From CBDCUC01 sp965222485 (lineage in GTDB: Bacteria > Pseudomonadota > Alphaproteobacteria > Rhizobiales > Hyphomicrobiaceae), in the NCBI GenBank assembly GCA_965222485.1, contig CBDCUC010000040.1, forward strand, positions 1-64,000: a DNA stretch of 64,000 nt, in the 5' to 3' direction. Positions 46,993-56,630 of the stretch are shown here, piece after piece; the stretch's first letter is position 1, and the number at the start of each line of letters is the position of its first letter. The translations under genes and the position numbers were made by a program. The notes under the pieces were generated by a model. It was not told the origin of the DNA. It saw nothing but the letters and a program-made list of their open reading frames with translations, and did not search any database.

Positions 46993-49923
46993 TTAGCCGT
47001 GTTTACCGTGACAGCGCTTGTACTTTTGCCCTGAACCGCACGGACACGGCGCATTTCTCGCAACCTTGCCCCAGGTACCCGGATCGTTTGGATCAACCTC
47101 TTGCGCACTCTTGCGCGAAACAACGGGTGCCTGGCGTTCCACTTCGTCATAATAGCGCTCGTCGCCATCCGAGGCCAACACCGCATCCGCCATCGCAAAT
47201 TCATCCATCCCGGTGTTTGGGTCGATGTGATGCGCTTCCATTGGGGGAAGCTCGGGCGCCTGCAGCAAGTCCTCTTCCTCCGCACCCATTTGGATGTGCA
47301 TCAAAGTGCCGGTCACCGCTTCACGCAACCGCGTCAGCAGCGCCTCAAACAAAACGAACGCTTCTGTCTTGAACTCGTTGAGCGGATCGCGCTGACCGTA
47401 AGCGCGAAAACCGATAACCTGGCGCAAGTGTTCCAACGTCACCAGATGCTCGCGCCACAAATGGTCGAGCGTCTGCAGCAGCACCATTTTCTCGATCTCG
47501 CGAAACGTCTCCGGACCGAATTCAGCGGCTTTTTTTGCAGCACGTTCGTCGATTGCAATGGTCAGTCGCTCCAAAATCTCTTCGTTCGCGATACCTTCTT
47601 CATCCGCCCACTCATCGACAGGCAGATCTAGGTCAAACACCTCATTGACCGCTGTCTTCAGCCCGGCCGTATCCCATTGTTCTGCGTAAGCCTGTTCGGG
47701 AATATGACGCGACACAAGATCCGAAGCCACATGATTACGAAGGTCGCTGACAATTTCCGTGACGTCATCCTCAGCCATGATGTCCAAACGCTGGTCGAAT
47801 ATGACCTTGCGCTGGTCGTTCATGACGTCGTCGTATTTCAGGATCTGTTTGCGAATATCGAAGTTGCGCGCCTCGACCTTCTTTTGAGCCATCTCCAGGG
47901 ATTTGTTCATCCACCTATGTGTGATGGCCTCGCCTTCCTGCAGGCCAAGGTTTTTCAACACGCTGTCCATACGCTCGGAGCCGAAAATGCGCATTAGGTC
48001 ATCATCAAGCGCAAGATAGAACTTTGAGTGCCCTGGATCGCCCTGACGTCCCGAACGACCACGCAACTGATTATCGATACGCCGGCTTTCGTGGCGCTCC
48101 GTTGCAAGTACGTAAAGACCGCCGCTATCCAGCGCTTTCTTTTTCTTTTCCGCAACGTCAGCTTCAATTTCCGTGCGTTGCTTGGCGATCTCACCGTCAC
48201 TCGGCGTTTTACCTGCTTCCGTCTGTTCCGCCAGCCAATCGCGCAACCGGAATTCAACATTGCCGCCAAGCTGAATATCGGTGCCGCGCCCCGCCATGTT
48301 GGTCGCAATCGTAACAGCACCCGGCACCCCCGCCTGGGCAACAATATTCGCTTCCTGCTCGTGATACCTCGCATTGAGGACATTGTGCGGGATCGGCGAT
48401 GCCTTGCCCTTCGTCTTGGCGGCAACCGATTTCAAATACTCGCCCAGATCTTCAAGGTAGGACTTCAACTCGCCTTCCTTGTCCTCGCGAAGCTTACTCG
48501 CCTGCGAGAGCGCCGTATCACCGAGGTCCTTCACATATTTCTTGTCTTTAAGCAGCTCCGACAACTGCTCCGACTTTTCGATCGACACCGTGCCGACGAG
48601 CATCGGCTGTCCCCGACGATGACAGTCGGCAATGGTCATCACGATCGCCGCCAGTTTTTCTTTCTGGGTCCGGTAAACCTCATCGTCCTCATCCACCCTG
48701 GCGACCGGCATGTTGGTAGGGATTTCCACAACATCGAGCCCATAGATATCCATGAACTCGGAAGCTTCCGTAGCAGCCGTCCCCGTCATACCCCCAAGCT
48801 TGTCGTAAAGCCGGAAATAATTCTGGAACGTTACCGATGCGAGTGTCTGGTTTTCAGGTTGAATATCGACGTTTTCTTTTGCCTCTAAGGCCTGATGCAA
48901 ACCTTCCGAATAACGCCGTCCCGGCATCATGCGTCCTGTGAATTCATCGATAATCACGACCTCGCCATTCTTCACAATGTAATCGCGATCTCGCAGGAAC
49001 AGCTTGTGCGCTCGGAGTGCCTGATTGATGTGATGAACGACGGTCACGTTCTCGATGTCGTAGAGTGAGTCTCCCGACAAAAGCCCAGCACCCTGTAACA
49101 GCTTCTCGACTGTTTCGTTGCCTTCATCGGTAAGCGAGACTTGGCGCTGTTTTTCATCTAGCTCGAAATCGGCGGCTTCGAGCTTGGGAATGAATTCGTC
49201 GACGGCATTGTAAAGCTCCGCGCGATCCTCCACCGGTCCAGAAATAATGAGCGGCGTACGCGCCTCGTCAATTAGGATCGAATCCACCTCGTCAACGATG
49301 GCAAAGGAGTGGCCGCGCTGGACCATTTCATCCTTGCTCATCTTCATATTGTCGCGCAGGTAGTCGAAGCCTAGCTCGTTGTTGGTCGCATACGTTACGT
49401 CGCATGCATATTGCTCCATGCGCTGGTCGTCATCCATGTCATGCTCGATACACCCGACCTTTAGCCCGAGGAACCGGTAGACCTGGCCCATCCATTCCGC
49501 ATCGCGGCTGGCTAGGTAATCGTTGACGGTGACAACATGAACACCTTCGCCGGCGAGAGCGTTGAGATAGACCGGCAGCGTTGCGACCAACGTCTTGCCT
49601 TCACCCGTCTTCATCTCTGCAATGTCGCCATTATGCAGAACCATGCCGCCAATTAACTGCACGTCGAAATGGCGCTGACCGAGCGTCCGCTTTGCCGCCT
49701 CCCGCACAGTTGCAAATGCCGGCACCAGCAGACTATCCAGGTCCGCTCCATCCTTGAGCTGCTGCCGAAACTCCTCTGTCCGCGCCCTCAATTCGTCATC
49801 GGAAAGTTTCTCAATTTCCTCTTCAAGCGCATTGATCGCCTCGACAGTCGGACGGAAGCGCTTGACGCGGCGCTCGTTAGACGAGCCAAAAAACTTCGAT
49901 GCAAAACCGCCAATTGAGAGCAT
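46993..49923 (-). CDS. secA: protein translocase ATPase subunit SecA
   Basis: 976 residues. Walker A MKTGEGKTLVATLP, FAIVDEVDSILIDEARTPLI, AGRGTDIQLGGNVEFRL and GRSGRQGDPGHSKFYLALDD are all intact. The C-terminus ends with the zinc motif CPCGSGQKYKRCHG used for SecB binding. It powers export of unfolded proteins through SecYEG. A strong promoter and a 55-codon frame lie upstream at 50124-50349. Confidence 0.98.
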   Translation of the reverse strand: MLSIGGFASKFFGSSNERRVKRFRPTVEAINALEEEIEKLSDDELRARTEEFRQQLKDGADLDSLLVPAFATVREAAKRTLGQRHFDVQLIGGMVLHNGDIAEMKTGEGKTLVATLPVYLNALAGEGVHVVTVNDYLASRDAEWMGQVYRFLGLKVGCIEHDMDDDQRMEQYACDVTYATNNELGFDYLRDNMKMSKDEMVQRGHSFAIVDEVDSILIDEARTPLIISGPVEDRAELYNAVDEFIPKLEAADFELDEKQRQVSLTDEGNETVEKLLQGAGLLSGDSLYDIENVTVVHHINQALRAHKLFLRDRDYIVKNGEVVIIDEFTGRMMPGRRYSEGLHQALEAKENVDIQPENQTLASVTFQNYFRLYDKLGGMTGTAATEASEFMDIYGLDVVEIPTNMPVARVDEDDEVYRTQKEKLAAIVMTIADCHRRGQPMLVGTVSIEKSEQLSELLKDKKYVKDLGDTALSQASKLREDKEGELKSYLEDLGEYLKSVAAKTKGKASPIPHNVLNARYHEQEANIVAQAGVPGAVTIATNMAGRGTDIQLGGNVEFRLRDWLAEQTEAGKTPSDGEIAKQRTEIEADVAEKKKKALDSGGLYVLATERHESRRIDNQLRGRSGRQGDPGHSKFYLALDDDLMRIFGSERMDSVLKNLGLQEGEAITHRWMNKSLEMAQKKVEARNFDIRKQILKYDDVMNDQRKVIFDQRLDIMAEDDVTEIVSDLRNHVASDLVSRHIPEQAYAEQWDTAGLKTAVNEVFDLDLPVDEWADEEGIANEEILERLTIAIDERAAKKAAEFGPETFREIEKMVLLQTLDHLWREHLVTLEHLRQVIGFRAYGQRDPLNEFKTEAFVLFEALLTRLREAVTGTLMHIQMGAEEEDLLQAPELPPMEAHHIDPNTGMDEFAMADAVLASDGDERYYDEVERQAPVVSRKSAQEVDPNDPGTWGKVARNAPCPCGSGQKYKRCHGKHG

Positions 49924-50123
49924 GTATGACCCAATCCTAGAGTTGTCGCTGGCTGCCCTGAGACCAAGGGATTGCCGCGAGTGCCGGTTGCCACAACTGC
50001 CCTAGCAATGGGCAGCCTGAACCGGTCAATATTTCGTATCCTAACAGCCGCCGAGCCAGCCGAACGCCGCTAATTCCTTCAACACGGGGGCCCTAATTCA
50101 CGGGAATTCGCTGCCCACCTCAA

Positions 50124-50291
50124 TCAAATCAAATCCAACGATTGACACCAGAAGAAACCGGACTCCAACCAGGATTGCCACGATTGCTTGGGAACCTGAC
50201 GGCGAAACTCATTCCATGACGCCCGAATTGCCGCTAGACGCGGCTCACGGGCCGCCGCCAAATCGCGCCAACGTGATGATTTGACGGTCAT
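50124..50291 (-). CDS. 55-codon reading frame upstream of secA
   Basis: The ATG at 50291 lies about 23 bases from the predicted start of transcription. It encodes MTVKSSRWRDLAAAREPRLA, continues with AIRASWNEFRRQVPKQSWQS and ends in SLDLI. It is basic and tryptophan-rich, with no signal peptide. It ends 200 bases before secA. It could be a small protein or a regulatory leader peptide. No family recognised and the ribosome site (AGGG, 15 bases away) is poor, so confidence is low. Confidence 0.4.
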   Translation of the reverse strand: MTVKSSRWRDLAAAREPRLAAIRASWNEFRRQVPKQSWQSWLESGFFWCQSLDLI

Positions 50292-50320
50292 AAGCGACAC
50301 GACTTGCCCTGTTGCGGCAG

Positions 50321-50349
50321 AGATAAGGACCGCAACCCCAAATTGTCAA
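50321..50349 (-). promoter_or_regulatory. sigma-70 type promoter upstream of secA
   Basis: On the minus strand: TTGACA (50349-50344), a 17-base spacer and TTATCT (50326-50321). Start of transcription expected near 50314, giving a leader of about 390 bases to secA if it drives that gene. The -35 is a perfect consensus. Confidence 0.6.
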
Positions 50350-50605
50350 CGTACAGCCGCGTCGTAGTAGCCCTGGAGCGCAAGATATTGGTGCCATATT
50401 TGAAGGCAAAAATCCCATTCTCTCAAATTCTTAACTTGGCAGGCGCGAGCCCGTCGTTCTATTGAGCACTAGGTTTCGCCCAAATGAAGGGCGCCTGCTC
50501 CCGCGCCAGGCATTCCTAGCCGGGATCGGCCATCCCTTATAGCCACTCGCCTTGTATCGGCCTCAGGTAGCCCCGGCGAGCTTCAGATTAGAAGGAAGCA
50601 TTTCC

Positions 50606-51541
50606 GTGAAATTCGACAAGCCAAACCGCATGTTGGCAGCAGCGATAACGCTGGCGCTTGCCCACACCGGCATCACGGTAGCAGCCGCCGATGACGAAAA
50701 AGTCTTGGCCACCGTAAATGGCAAAGCGCTGACTGAGAAGGATCTTGCGCTGGCGGAAACCGAAGTCGGCGGCAATCTAGGCGATCTCCCTCCAGCAACC
50801 AAACGCAGGGCGCTGGTGGAATATCTGATTGAAAACCAATTATTTGCTGATGCAGCCGAATCCGCAAAGATGGGCGATGGAACACCGTTCGCTGACAAAA
50901 TGGCCTACTATCGGCGCCGGGCGCTTCGCGAACTCTATTTCGACGCCAACGTTAAAAACGCAATAAGCGAGGGCGCGGCAAAGACGTTCTACGACGATCG
51001 CGTGAAGTCGGTTAAGCCAGAGGAAGAAGTGCAGGCCCGCCATATCCTGCTTGAATCCGAAGATGATGCAAAGGACATGTCCGAGCGCATTGCCAGGGGG
51101 GCTGATTTCGCCGAACTCGCAAAAGAACACTCGCGTGATCCTGGCACCAAGGCGCAAGGCGGCATGCTGGGCTACTTCTCCAAAGGTCAGATGGTCCCCG
51201 TCTTTGAGCAGGCTGCCTACAGCTTAGAGAAAGGTGAGGTCTCCGAGCCAGTCAAAAGTCGCTTCGGCTGGCATCTGATTAAGCTGGAAGACAAGCGCCA
51301 AAAACCGCTTCCCAAGTTCGAAGAGGTGAAAGAGCAAATACTCAACAACATGATCCACAGTAAGGCTCAGGCTGTTGCAAAGCAGCTGCGCGACAAGGCT
51401 AAGGTCGAGTACGTTGATGAACAGGTGAAGAAGGAAGTAGCCCGCCAAGCCGCTCAGGACAGGAACAACGCCCAGACCAAGGCCGTCGAGCAGTTCAAGA
51501 AACACATTGAGCAGCAAGAAAAAAACAAAGCTAAGCAATAG
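50606..51541 (+). CDS. peptidylprolyl isomerase, parvulin type, exported
   Basis: About 311 residues from the GTG at 50606, eight bases after GAAGGAAG; a longer frame from 50552 has no such site. Signal peptide ends TVAAA. An N-terminal SurA-like helical part (ALTEKDLALAETEVGGNLGD) precedes the parvulin domain (VQARHILLESEDDAKDM, GGMLGYFSKGQMVPVFEQAA, SRFGWHLIKLEDKR). A Lys/Gln-rich coiled tail ends the protein. It folds periplasmic or outer membrane proteins. Divergent from secA and upstream of argJ. Confidence 0.93.
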   Translation: MKFDKPNRMLAAAITLALAHTGITVAAADDEKVLATVNGKALTEKDLALAETEVGGNLGDLPPATKRRALVEYLIENQLFADAAESAKMGDGTPFADKMAYYRRRALRELYFDANVKNAISEGAAKTFYDDRVKSVKPEEEVQARHILLESEDDAKDMSERIARGADFAELAKEHSRDPGTKAQGGMLGYFSKGQMVPVFEQAAYSLEKGEVSEPVKSRFGWHLIKLEDKRQKPLPKFEEVKEQILNNMIHSKAQAVAKQLRDKAKVEYVDEQVKKEVARQAAQDRNNAQTKAVEQFKKHIEQQEKNKAKQ

Positions 51542-51740
51542 TCGCCGAGCGCCGCAGACGAAATTTCGGCTATCACCGGCGCCTCGCCTATTGACACGGG
51601 CACAACAAAAATCACACGACTTCGGGCCACCGGTCAGGCGATCGCTTGATTCAGGTGGCCCGATCTGTTTGTGCTGACATTACTTGGCTCCACTTCGACG
51701 CACGGAGTCTGCCGAAACACGACGAAAGAACAAAGCGCCC

Positions 51741-52988
51741 ATGGCTGACATCAGTGCCGTTTCACCCTTTGCACCTGACACACTGCCCAACATCGGCCCG
51801 ATCGACGGCGTCCGCATTGCCACGGCTCAGGCTGGTATCCGTTACAGCGGGCGCACCGATCTGATGCTCGCCATATTCGACAAAGGTACCGTCGCTGCTG
51901 GTGTCCTCACACAATCAAAAACACGGTCCGCGCCAGTCGAAAGTTGCGCAAAATCACTCCAGCACGGCCGTGCCCGCGCGCTTGTCGTGAACTCGGGCAA
52001 TGCAAACGCATTTACTGGCAAGAGGGGAGATGAAGCAGCCGCATTGACCGCATTAGCCGCAGCGGATGCCATAGGCTGCGCCGCAGACGAAGTCTTCCTG
52101 GCATCCACAGGCGTCATTGGCGAACCGCTAGAGGCGCACAAGTTCACCCACCTTCTCAGCCGGCTCGCTGCCGACAGCAAACCCGGTCGCTGGGATGACG
52201 CTGCGCACGCCATCATGACCACAGATACATTCCCCAAGCTCAGTCACGCAACAACGCAAATTGGCAATACCGACGTCACCGTCGCTGGCATTGCTAAGGG
52301 TGCCGGCATGATCGCGCCGGACATGGCCACCATGCTGTCGTTTCTTTTCACCGACGCCCCGATTTCGCAGCCTGTGTTGCAACAGCTCATCAGCTCGATC
52401 GCTGACAAGACTTTTAATTGCATCACCGTCGACAGCGACACATCCACAAGCGATACGGTTCTTGCGTTTGCCACCGGCACAGCCAAGGAACGTGGCTGCC
52501 AAGCCATATCATCCGCCGACGATCCTGCACTTGCACCGTTCCGCGAGTGCCTGCACCAGGTGATGCAGGACCTGGCACTCGCAATCGTCAAGGACGGTGA
52601 AGGCGCAACAAAGTTTGTAACGATAACAATCGAAGGCGCAGAAACACCGCTTGCCGCGCGCCGCATCGGCTTGTCGATTGCCAATTCACCACTGGTGAAA
52701 ACCGCGATAGCAGGCGAGGATCCAAACTGGGGGCGCATAGTAATGGCGGTCGGCAAATGCGGAGAAGCAGCGGACCGCGACCGGCTCGCTATCTGGTTCG
52801 GGCCGCACAAATTAGCCGGCGAGGGGGAGCGTGCCGCAAACTACGACGAAGAAACGGCCGCCAAATATATGAAAAATGCAGAAATAGAACTACGCGTCCA
52901 CGTCGGCGTCGGCGACGCCAGCGCCACGGTCTGGACCTGCGACCTTACACACGGTTACATCTCAATTAACGCCGACTACCGCTCCTAG
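51741..52988 (+). CDS. argJ: bifunctional glutamate N-acetyltransferase / amino-acid acetyltransferase ArgJ
   Basis: About 415 residues from the ATG at 51741 (MADISAVSPFAPDTLPN); the longer frame from 51684 is less likely. It carries GVRIATAQAGIRYSGRTDLM, VNSGNANAFTGKRGDEAA and the self-cleavage site KGAGMIAPDMATMLSF, where the Thr becomes the nucleophile. It recycles the acetyl group in arginine biosynthesis, moving it from N-acetylornithine to glutamate. Confidence 0.97.
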   Translation: MADISAVSPFAPDTLPNIGPIDGVRIATAQAGIRYSGRTDLMLAIFDKGTVAAGVLTQSKTRSAPVESCAKSLQHGRARALVVNSGNANAFTGKRGDEAAALTALAAADAIGCAADEVFLASTGVIGEPLEAHKFTHLLSRLAADSKPGRWDDAAHAIMTTDTFPKLSHATTQIGNTDVTVAGIAKGAGMIAPDMATMLSFLFTDAPISQPVLQQLISSIADKTFNCITVDSDTSTSDTVLAFATGTAKERGCQAISSADDPALAPFRECLHQVMQDLALAIVKDGEGATKFVTITIEGAETPLAARRIGLSIANSPLVKTAIAGEDPNWGRIVMAVGKCGEAADRDRLAIWFGPHKLAGEGERAANYDEETAAKYMKNAEIELRVHVGVGDASATVWTCDLTHGYISINADYRS

Positions 52989-53080
52989 CCCCACACGCCT
53001 TCGCGCGCCAGCCAAGGACAGCTGGGCCAGTTAATCAACCCATCGAAGTCTCGAACGTCGTATGCTGCAGGGGAAACGAC

Positions 53081-53737
53081 ATGGACAGTCAATTCTGGCT
53101 TAACCGCTGGGAAAACAATGACATCGGGTTTCATCGCGATGCCATCCACGCGCAGCTTCAACAATTCTGGCCGCAGTTAAATCTCGACACCGGCTCACCC
53201 GTCTTCGTGCCGCTATGCGGCAAGAGCAATGACATGGCCTGGCTTGCCGCACAGGGGCATCGCGTTATAGGCGTTGAGTTGAGCGAAAGGGCAATCGACG
53301 ACTTCTTCGCAGCCCATGAATCGAAGCCTGATGTGGAGCACAATGAAGACTTCACAATCAAGCGTGCGGGCCAGATCGAGCTTTGGTGTGGCGATTTCTT
53401 TAGGCTACCGTCCGGCGCACTCAAGGATGTGGCTGCCGTCTATGACCGCGCAAGTCTTGTGGCACTGCCCGTCGAATTGAAGCGCCGATACGCCGCAGCG
53501 CTCACTGGCCTCCTTCCCGCCAACGCAGACATTCTGCTCATCGGCCTAGACTATGATCAGTCGGAAATGTCGGGCCCACCGTTTGCGACACCGGCGCGCG
53601 AGGTTGAGGAACTTTTCGACAACAACTTTCATATCTGCGTCTTGGGCAGCATTGATGCGCTGGCTCAAAATGAAAATCTCATCAAACGAGGCTTGTCCGC
53701 ACTTACAGAAACGGCCTATCGCCTCAAACGTCGATGA
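53081..53737 (+). CDS. tpm: thiopurine S-methyltransferase
   Basis: 218 residues, family length. TPMT hallmarks: MDSQFWLNRWENNDIGFHRD, VFVPLCGKSNDMAWLAAQGH and VIGVELSERAIDDFF (SAM binding), then VYDRASLVALP. In bacteria it methylates thiopurines, selenium or tellurium oxyanions. It is inserted between argJ and mutT, which are often direct neighbours in this order. Confidence 0.94.
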   Translation: MDSQFWLNRWENNDIGFHRDAIHAQLQQFWPQLNLDTGSPVFVPLCGKSNDMAWLAAQGHRVIGVELSERAIDDFFAAHESKPDVEHNEDFTIKRAGQIELWCGDFFRLPSGALKDVAAVYDRASLVALPVELKRRYAAALTGLLPANADILLIGLDYDQSEMSGPPFATPAREVEELFDNNFHICVLGSIDALAQNENLIKRGLSALTETAYRLKRR

Positions 53738-53794
53738 CGAGCAGCACGACCCGTTGCGCACTGCTCGGACGGCGGCTTGGAAGATTAAAAAACC

Positions 53795-54202
53795 ATGTCA
53801 AAACCCATCCTGCTTGTTGTAGCCGCCGCTCTGATTGATCCGGACAATCGCGTGCTGATCACAAGACGTCCCCCTGGCAAGCACCTCGCGGGACTGTGGG
53901 AGTTTCCCGGTGGCAAGCTCAGCGAGGGCGAAACGCCCGAACAGGCACTCCGCCGCGAGTTGGAGGAAGAGTTAGATATCGACGTCTGCGAAACGTGCCT
54001 CGCGCCGTTTGCGTTCGCCAGCCACACTTATGAAAAGTTCCATCTGCTGATGCCTTTATTCCTGTGCCGTAAGTGGGAACGGGACATCACACCGAAGGAA
54101 AGCCAGGAAATTACGTGGGTTCGCGCCTCCCGGCTGACGAAGTATGAGATGCCTCCGGCGGACAAGCCGCTCATCCCTCTGCTGCGCGACCTGTTGGGAT
54201 AG
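53795..54202 (+). CDS. mutT: 8-oxo-dGTP diphosphatase MutT (Nudix)
   Basis: 135 residues. The Nudix box GGKLSEGETPEQALRRELEE is complete. The start MSKPILLVVAAALIDPDNRV and GKHLAGLWEFPGGK are typical of MutT. It removes oxidised guanine nucleotides from the pool. Ends 50 bases before the convergent methyltransferase gene. Confidence 0.94.
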   Translation: MSKPILLVVAAALIDPDNRVLITRRPPGKHLAGLWEFPGGKLSEGETPEQALRRELEEELDIDVCETCLAPFAFASHTYEKFHLLMPLFLCRKWERDITPKESQEITWVRASRLTKYEMPPADKPLIPLLRDLLG

Positions 54203-54252
54203 GGCTCGTCCCACAAGGCAGCATTCCTCCACTCCCTCCGAGAAACTCTCTC

Positions 54253-55158
54253 CTACTTCCCTGCTTTGTCACCCGCCGGCATCTCACGCGTGCCAAGCGC
54301 ATCGGCAAGCCGCATCTTTGCCGAACCCGGTCGCAACGGCTTTTGCTGGCTGTCATGCGGCGCCCACGCAGTCAACGTCATGATCTCAAAGGTCGCCGGA
54401 ACCCGCCCGTCGCTGTCGGCAAATCGCTCTTCGTAGATCGCACAGGCCCGCACCAATAGCTCGCGGGCAACCGGGACACGCCGGCGCATAACAAGAGGGT
54501 TGGACGCCCCCATGGCCTTGATCTCGCGCATCAGATTAAGTGCACTGCCGTAAGTGACCTGCACCACATCCGTGTCCACGACTGGCAGCGCAAATCCCGC
54601 ACGCTGCAATAATCCGCCCAGATCGCGAAGATCTGCAAACGGGGCGACACGCGGACTGACACCACCATCGATTTCACCTTCAGCCGCCAGCCATGCTTCC
54701 CGCAGCTCCATCAGCGTCTGCCCGCCCAGCAGCGACGCCATCAACAAGCCATCCGGTTTGAGTAGCCTGCAAATCTGGGCAAGCGTACCTGGAAGGTCGT
54801 TTACGAAGTGAAACGACAGTCCAGAAAACGCAAAATCGAAAGCTTCGTTGGCAAAAGGCAGCGCCTCCTCGTCGCCCAGTACCCGTAAACCATCGCACTG
54901 CTGAAGCAGGCCGGGAACGTTGCCGCAATCGACGATTGTCTCGATACCAGCAAGGCCGCACAGCCGACGTGACAAAAGGCCATGATGCGCGCCGATATTG
55001 ACCGCCGAAGGAAATGTACGCTTCATGACTTGCAAGCGTTCGGCGAAATCCTCCGCCACGCGCTCCAGCAGGAAGTCGTGCTCGTCCGCGGTGGCTGCCA
55101 CCCTCGCCATGCGCCGCTGCAGCAGCGCCCGATCAAAGATTTCAATTTCTTCTGACAT
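54253..55158 (-). CDS. SAM-dependent methyltransferase, BioC/NDUFAF5-like
   Basis: About 301 residues from the ATG at 55158 (MSEEIEIFDRALLQRRMARV); a longer frame from 55263 is unlikely. N-terminal RRMARVAATADEHDFLLERV and SAM-binding parts (FPSAVNIGAHHGLLSRRL, LGDEEALPFANEAFDFAFSG) match the alphaproteobacterial family related to mitochondrial NDUFAF5, an arginine hydroxylase for complex I. BioC (malonyl-ACP methylation) is the other named relative, of interest since bio genes lie 5 kb away, but this protein is the usual neighbour of comF and not of bio genes. Confidence 0.85.
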   Translation of the reverse strand: MSEEIEIFDRALLQRRMARVAATADEHDFLLERVAEDFAERLQVMKRTFPSAVNIGAHHGLLSRRLCGLAGIETIVDCGNVPGLLQQCDGLRVLGDEEALPFANEAFDFAFSGLSFHFVNDLPGTLAQICRLLKPDGLLMASLLGGQTLMELREAWLAAEGEIDGGVSPRVAPFADLRDLGGLLQRAGFALPVVDTDVVQVTYGSALNLMREIKAMGASNPLVMRRRVPVARELLVRACAIYEERFADSDGRVPATFEIMTLTAWAPHDSQQKPLRPGSAKMRLADALGTREMPAGDKAGK

Positions 55159-55289
55159 GTTGGACGTTTTGGGCCGCTGTGCGTAACGGGTCAATGGTGT
55201 CTCTTGGTGCAATATCGTTCGCATAGCACTAGACTGGGCCGACAGCCGATCCGCCTGGAGCAATCACAGTTTACGTTACCGGCACCAAG

Positions 55290-56180
55290 ATGTCCGAAGA
55301 AAAACCACGCGAACGCGCACCCGAAGCGACACAAACCATGCCGCCGGAAACCGCCGCTCAGGCAGTGGCCTGTTCTGCCATCACATCCGCGCAGCCAACG
55401 CAGCGCCCGTTCGCTCCGTCACACACCGCCTCGGCCAGTTGGTCTCGCCGCGCCCTGTCCCTGGTCTCCGACACGATCATCCCGCCTGTTTGCCTGTCCT
55501 GTCACGAACCTCTCGCCGCACATGACGCGTTGTGCCCTGCATGTTGGTGCGGCATCGATTTCATTTGTGAACCGGTGTGCAACCGCCTCGGCCTGCCAAT
55601 GCCATTTGCAACCGGCCCCAACATGGTGTCCGCCGCTGCGGCCGCGCGTCCACCCAAATACAATCGTGCACGCGCTGTTGCCCGGTATGACGGTGTCATG
55701 CGCCAGCTCATTCATGACCTAAAGTTCCACGACACCCACAATGCACGCAAACTATTCGGCGGCTGGATGACGCAAGCCGGCCGCGAATTGTTGCGCGAAA
55801 CAGATCTTCTGGTGCCTGTGCCGTTGGCACGGTTCAAACTCTTTACACGCCGGTTTAATCAATCCGCCATACTGGCCCGTCAGATTTCAAAAGAGACCGG
55901 AATTGATTGGCTGGCTAACGGTTTGCGACGCACACGGGCAACCAAGACACAAATTGGGCTCACCTACCGCCAGCGAAGACAGAACGTGCGTGGCGCCTTC
56001 AAGGTTCTCCCAAAAGCACGCGCGGCCATCATCGACCGCCGCATTCTCCTGATCGACGATGTCATCACCACCGGCGCGACTGTTGAGGCCTGCGCCAACA
56101 CGTTATTGGCCGCCGGGGCCGCAAACGTTGATGTGCTTGCATTGGCGCTGGTTACAGATGCCGCACCTGTTATGACCTGA
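55290..56180 (+). CDS. ComF family phosphoribosyltransferase-like protein
   Basis: 296 residues. After a low-complexity N-terminal part come paired Cys motifs (PVCLSCHEPL and CPACWCGIDFICEPVCNR) for a zinc site, then the PRT fold with VPVPLARFKLFTRRFNQSA and the PRPP loop ILLIDDVITTGATVEACANT. ComF proteins take part in DNA uptake or salvage; role here unproven. Divergent from the methyltransferase. Confidence 0.92.
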   Translation: MSEEKPRERAPEATQTMPPETAAQAVACSAITSAQPTQRPFAPSHTASASWSRRALSLVSDTIIPPVCLSCHEPLAAHDALCPACWCGIDFICEPVCNRLGLPMPFATGPNMVSAAAAARPPKYNRARAVARYDGVMRQLIHDLKFHDTHNARKLFGGWMTQAGRELLRETDLLVPVPLARFKLFTRRFNQSAILARQISKETGIDWLANGLRRTRATKTQIGLTYRQRRQNVRGAFKVLPKARAAIIDRRILLIDDVITTGATVEACANTLLAAGAANVDVLALALVTDAAPVMT

Positions 56181-56304
56181 TTTTTCGCACCCTTATGCCT
56201 ACCTGCATCGAAATTCCCCTTTGCGAATGTGGCCGCAAGCGACTAATTTCCCGCGGCCGCTTCAAGCTTGTGCTCACAAAACAAAGATAGGGTATTGATA
56301 CCGG

Positions 56305-56595
56305 ATGCCGCCGATTACCATTTATACGACGCGACTGTGCTCCTACTGCTTCCGCGCAAAGCGCCTGCTAAAGGGGAAGGGCGTGACATATGATGAGATT
56401 GATGTCTCGGGCAATGCAGAACTTCGCAACGAAATGAGGTCGCGTGCGGGCGGGCGCAACACGGTGCCGCAGATCTGGATCGGCGACGCGCATATCGGCG
56501 GCTGTGATGAGCTTTTTAGCCTTGAGAAAAATGGCACGCTCGATGCGCTGCTTCGCGAAGAAACCAAAGAGCACGAAGACGCACCGGCAAAATGA
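56305..56595 (+). CDS. grxC: glutaredoxin 3
   Basis: 96 residues. The redox motif CSYC is at residues 12-15 (TIYTTRLCSYCFRAKRLL), with TVPQIWIGDAHIGGCDEL giving the glutathione-binding cis-Pro and GGCD. It reduces disulphides with glutathione in the cytoplasm. Follows comF and precedes the nitrilase gene by 35 bases. Confidence 0.96.
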   Translation: MPPITIYTTRLCSYCFRAKRLLKGKGVTYDEIDVSGNAELRNEMRSRAGGRNTVPQIWIGDAHIGGCDELFSLEKNGTLDALLREETKEHEDAPAK

Positions 56596-56630
56596 TGCCC
56601 AAACATGGTGGCGGGCGACGGACGTAACGA

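Larger units (their letters stand above)
49924..50605. other. 682-base divergent region between secA and the parvulin gene
   Basis: Holds a minus-strand promoter (50321-50349) and a 55-codon frame (50124-50291), described separately. The last 200 bases before secA show no further gene. Toward the parvulin gene, SD AAGGAAG is clear but no promoter was fixed. Confidence 0.5.
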
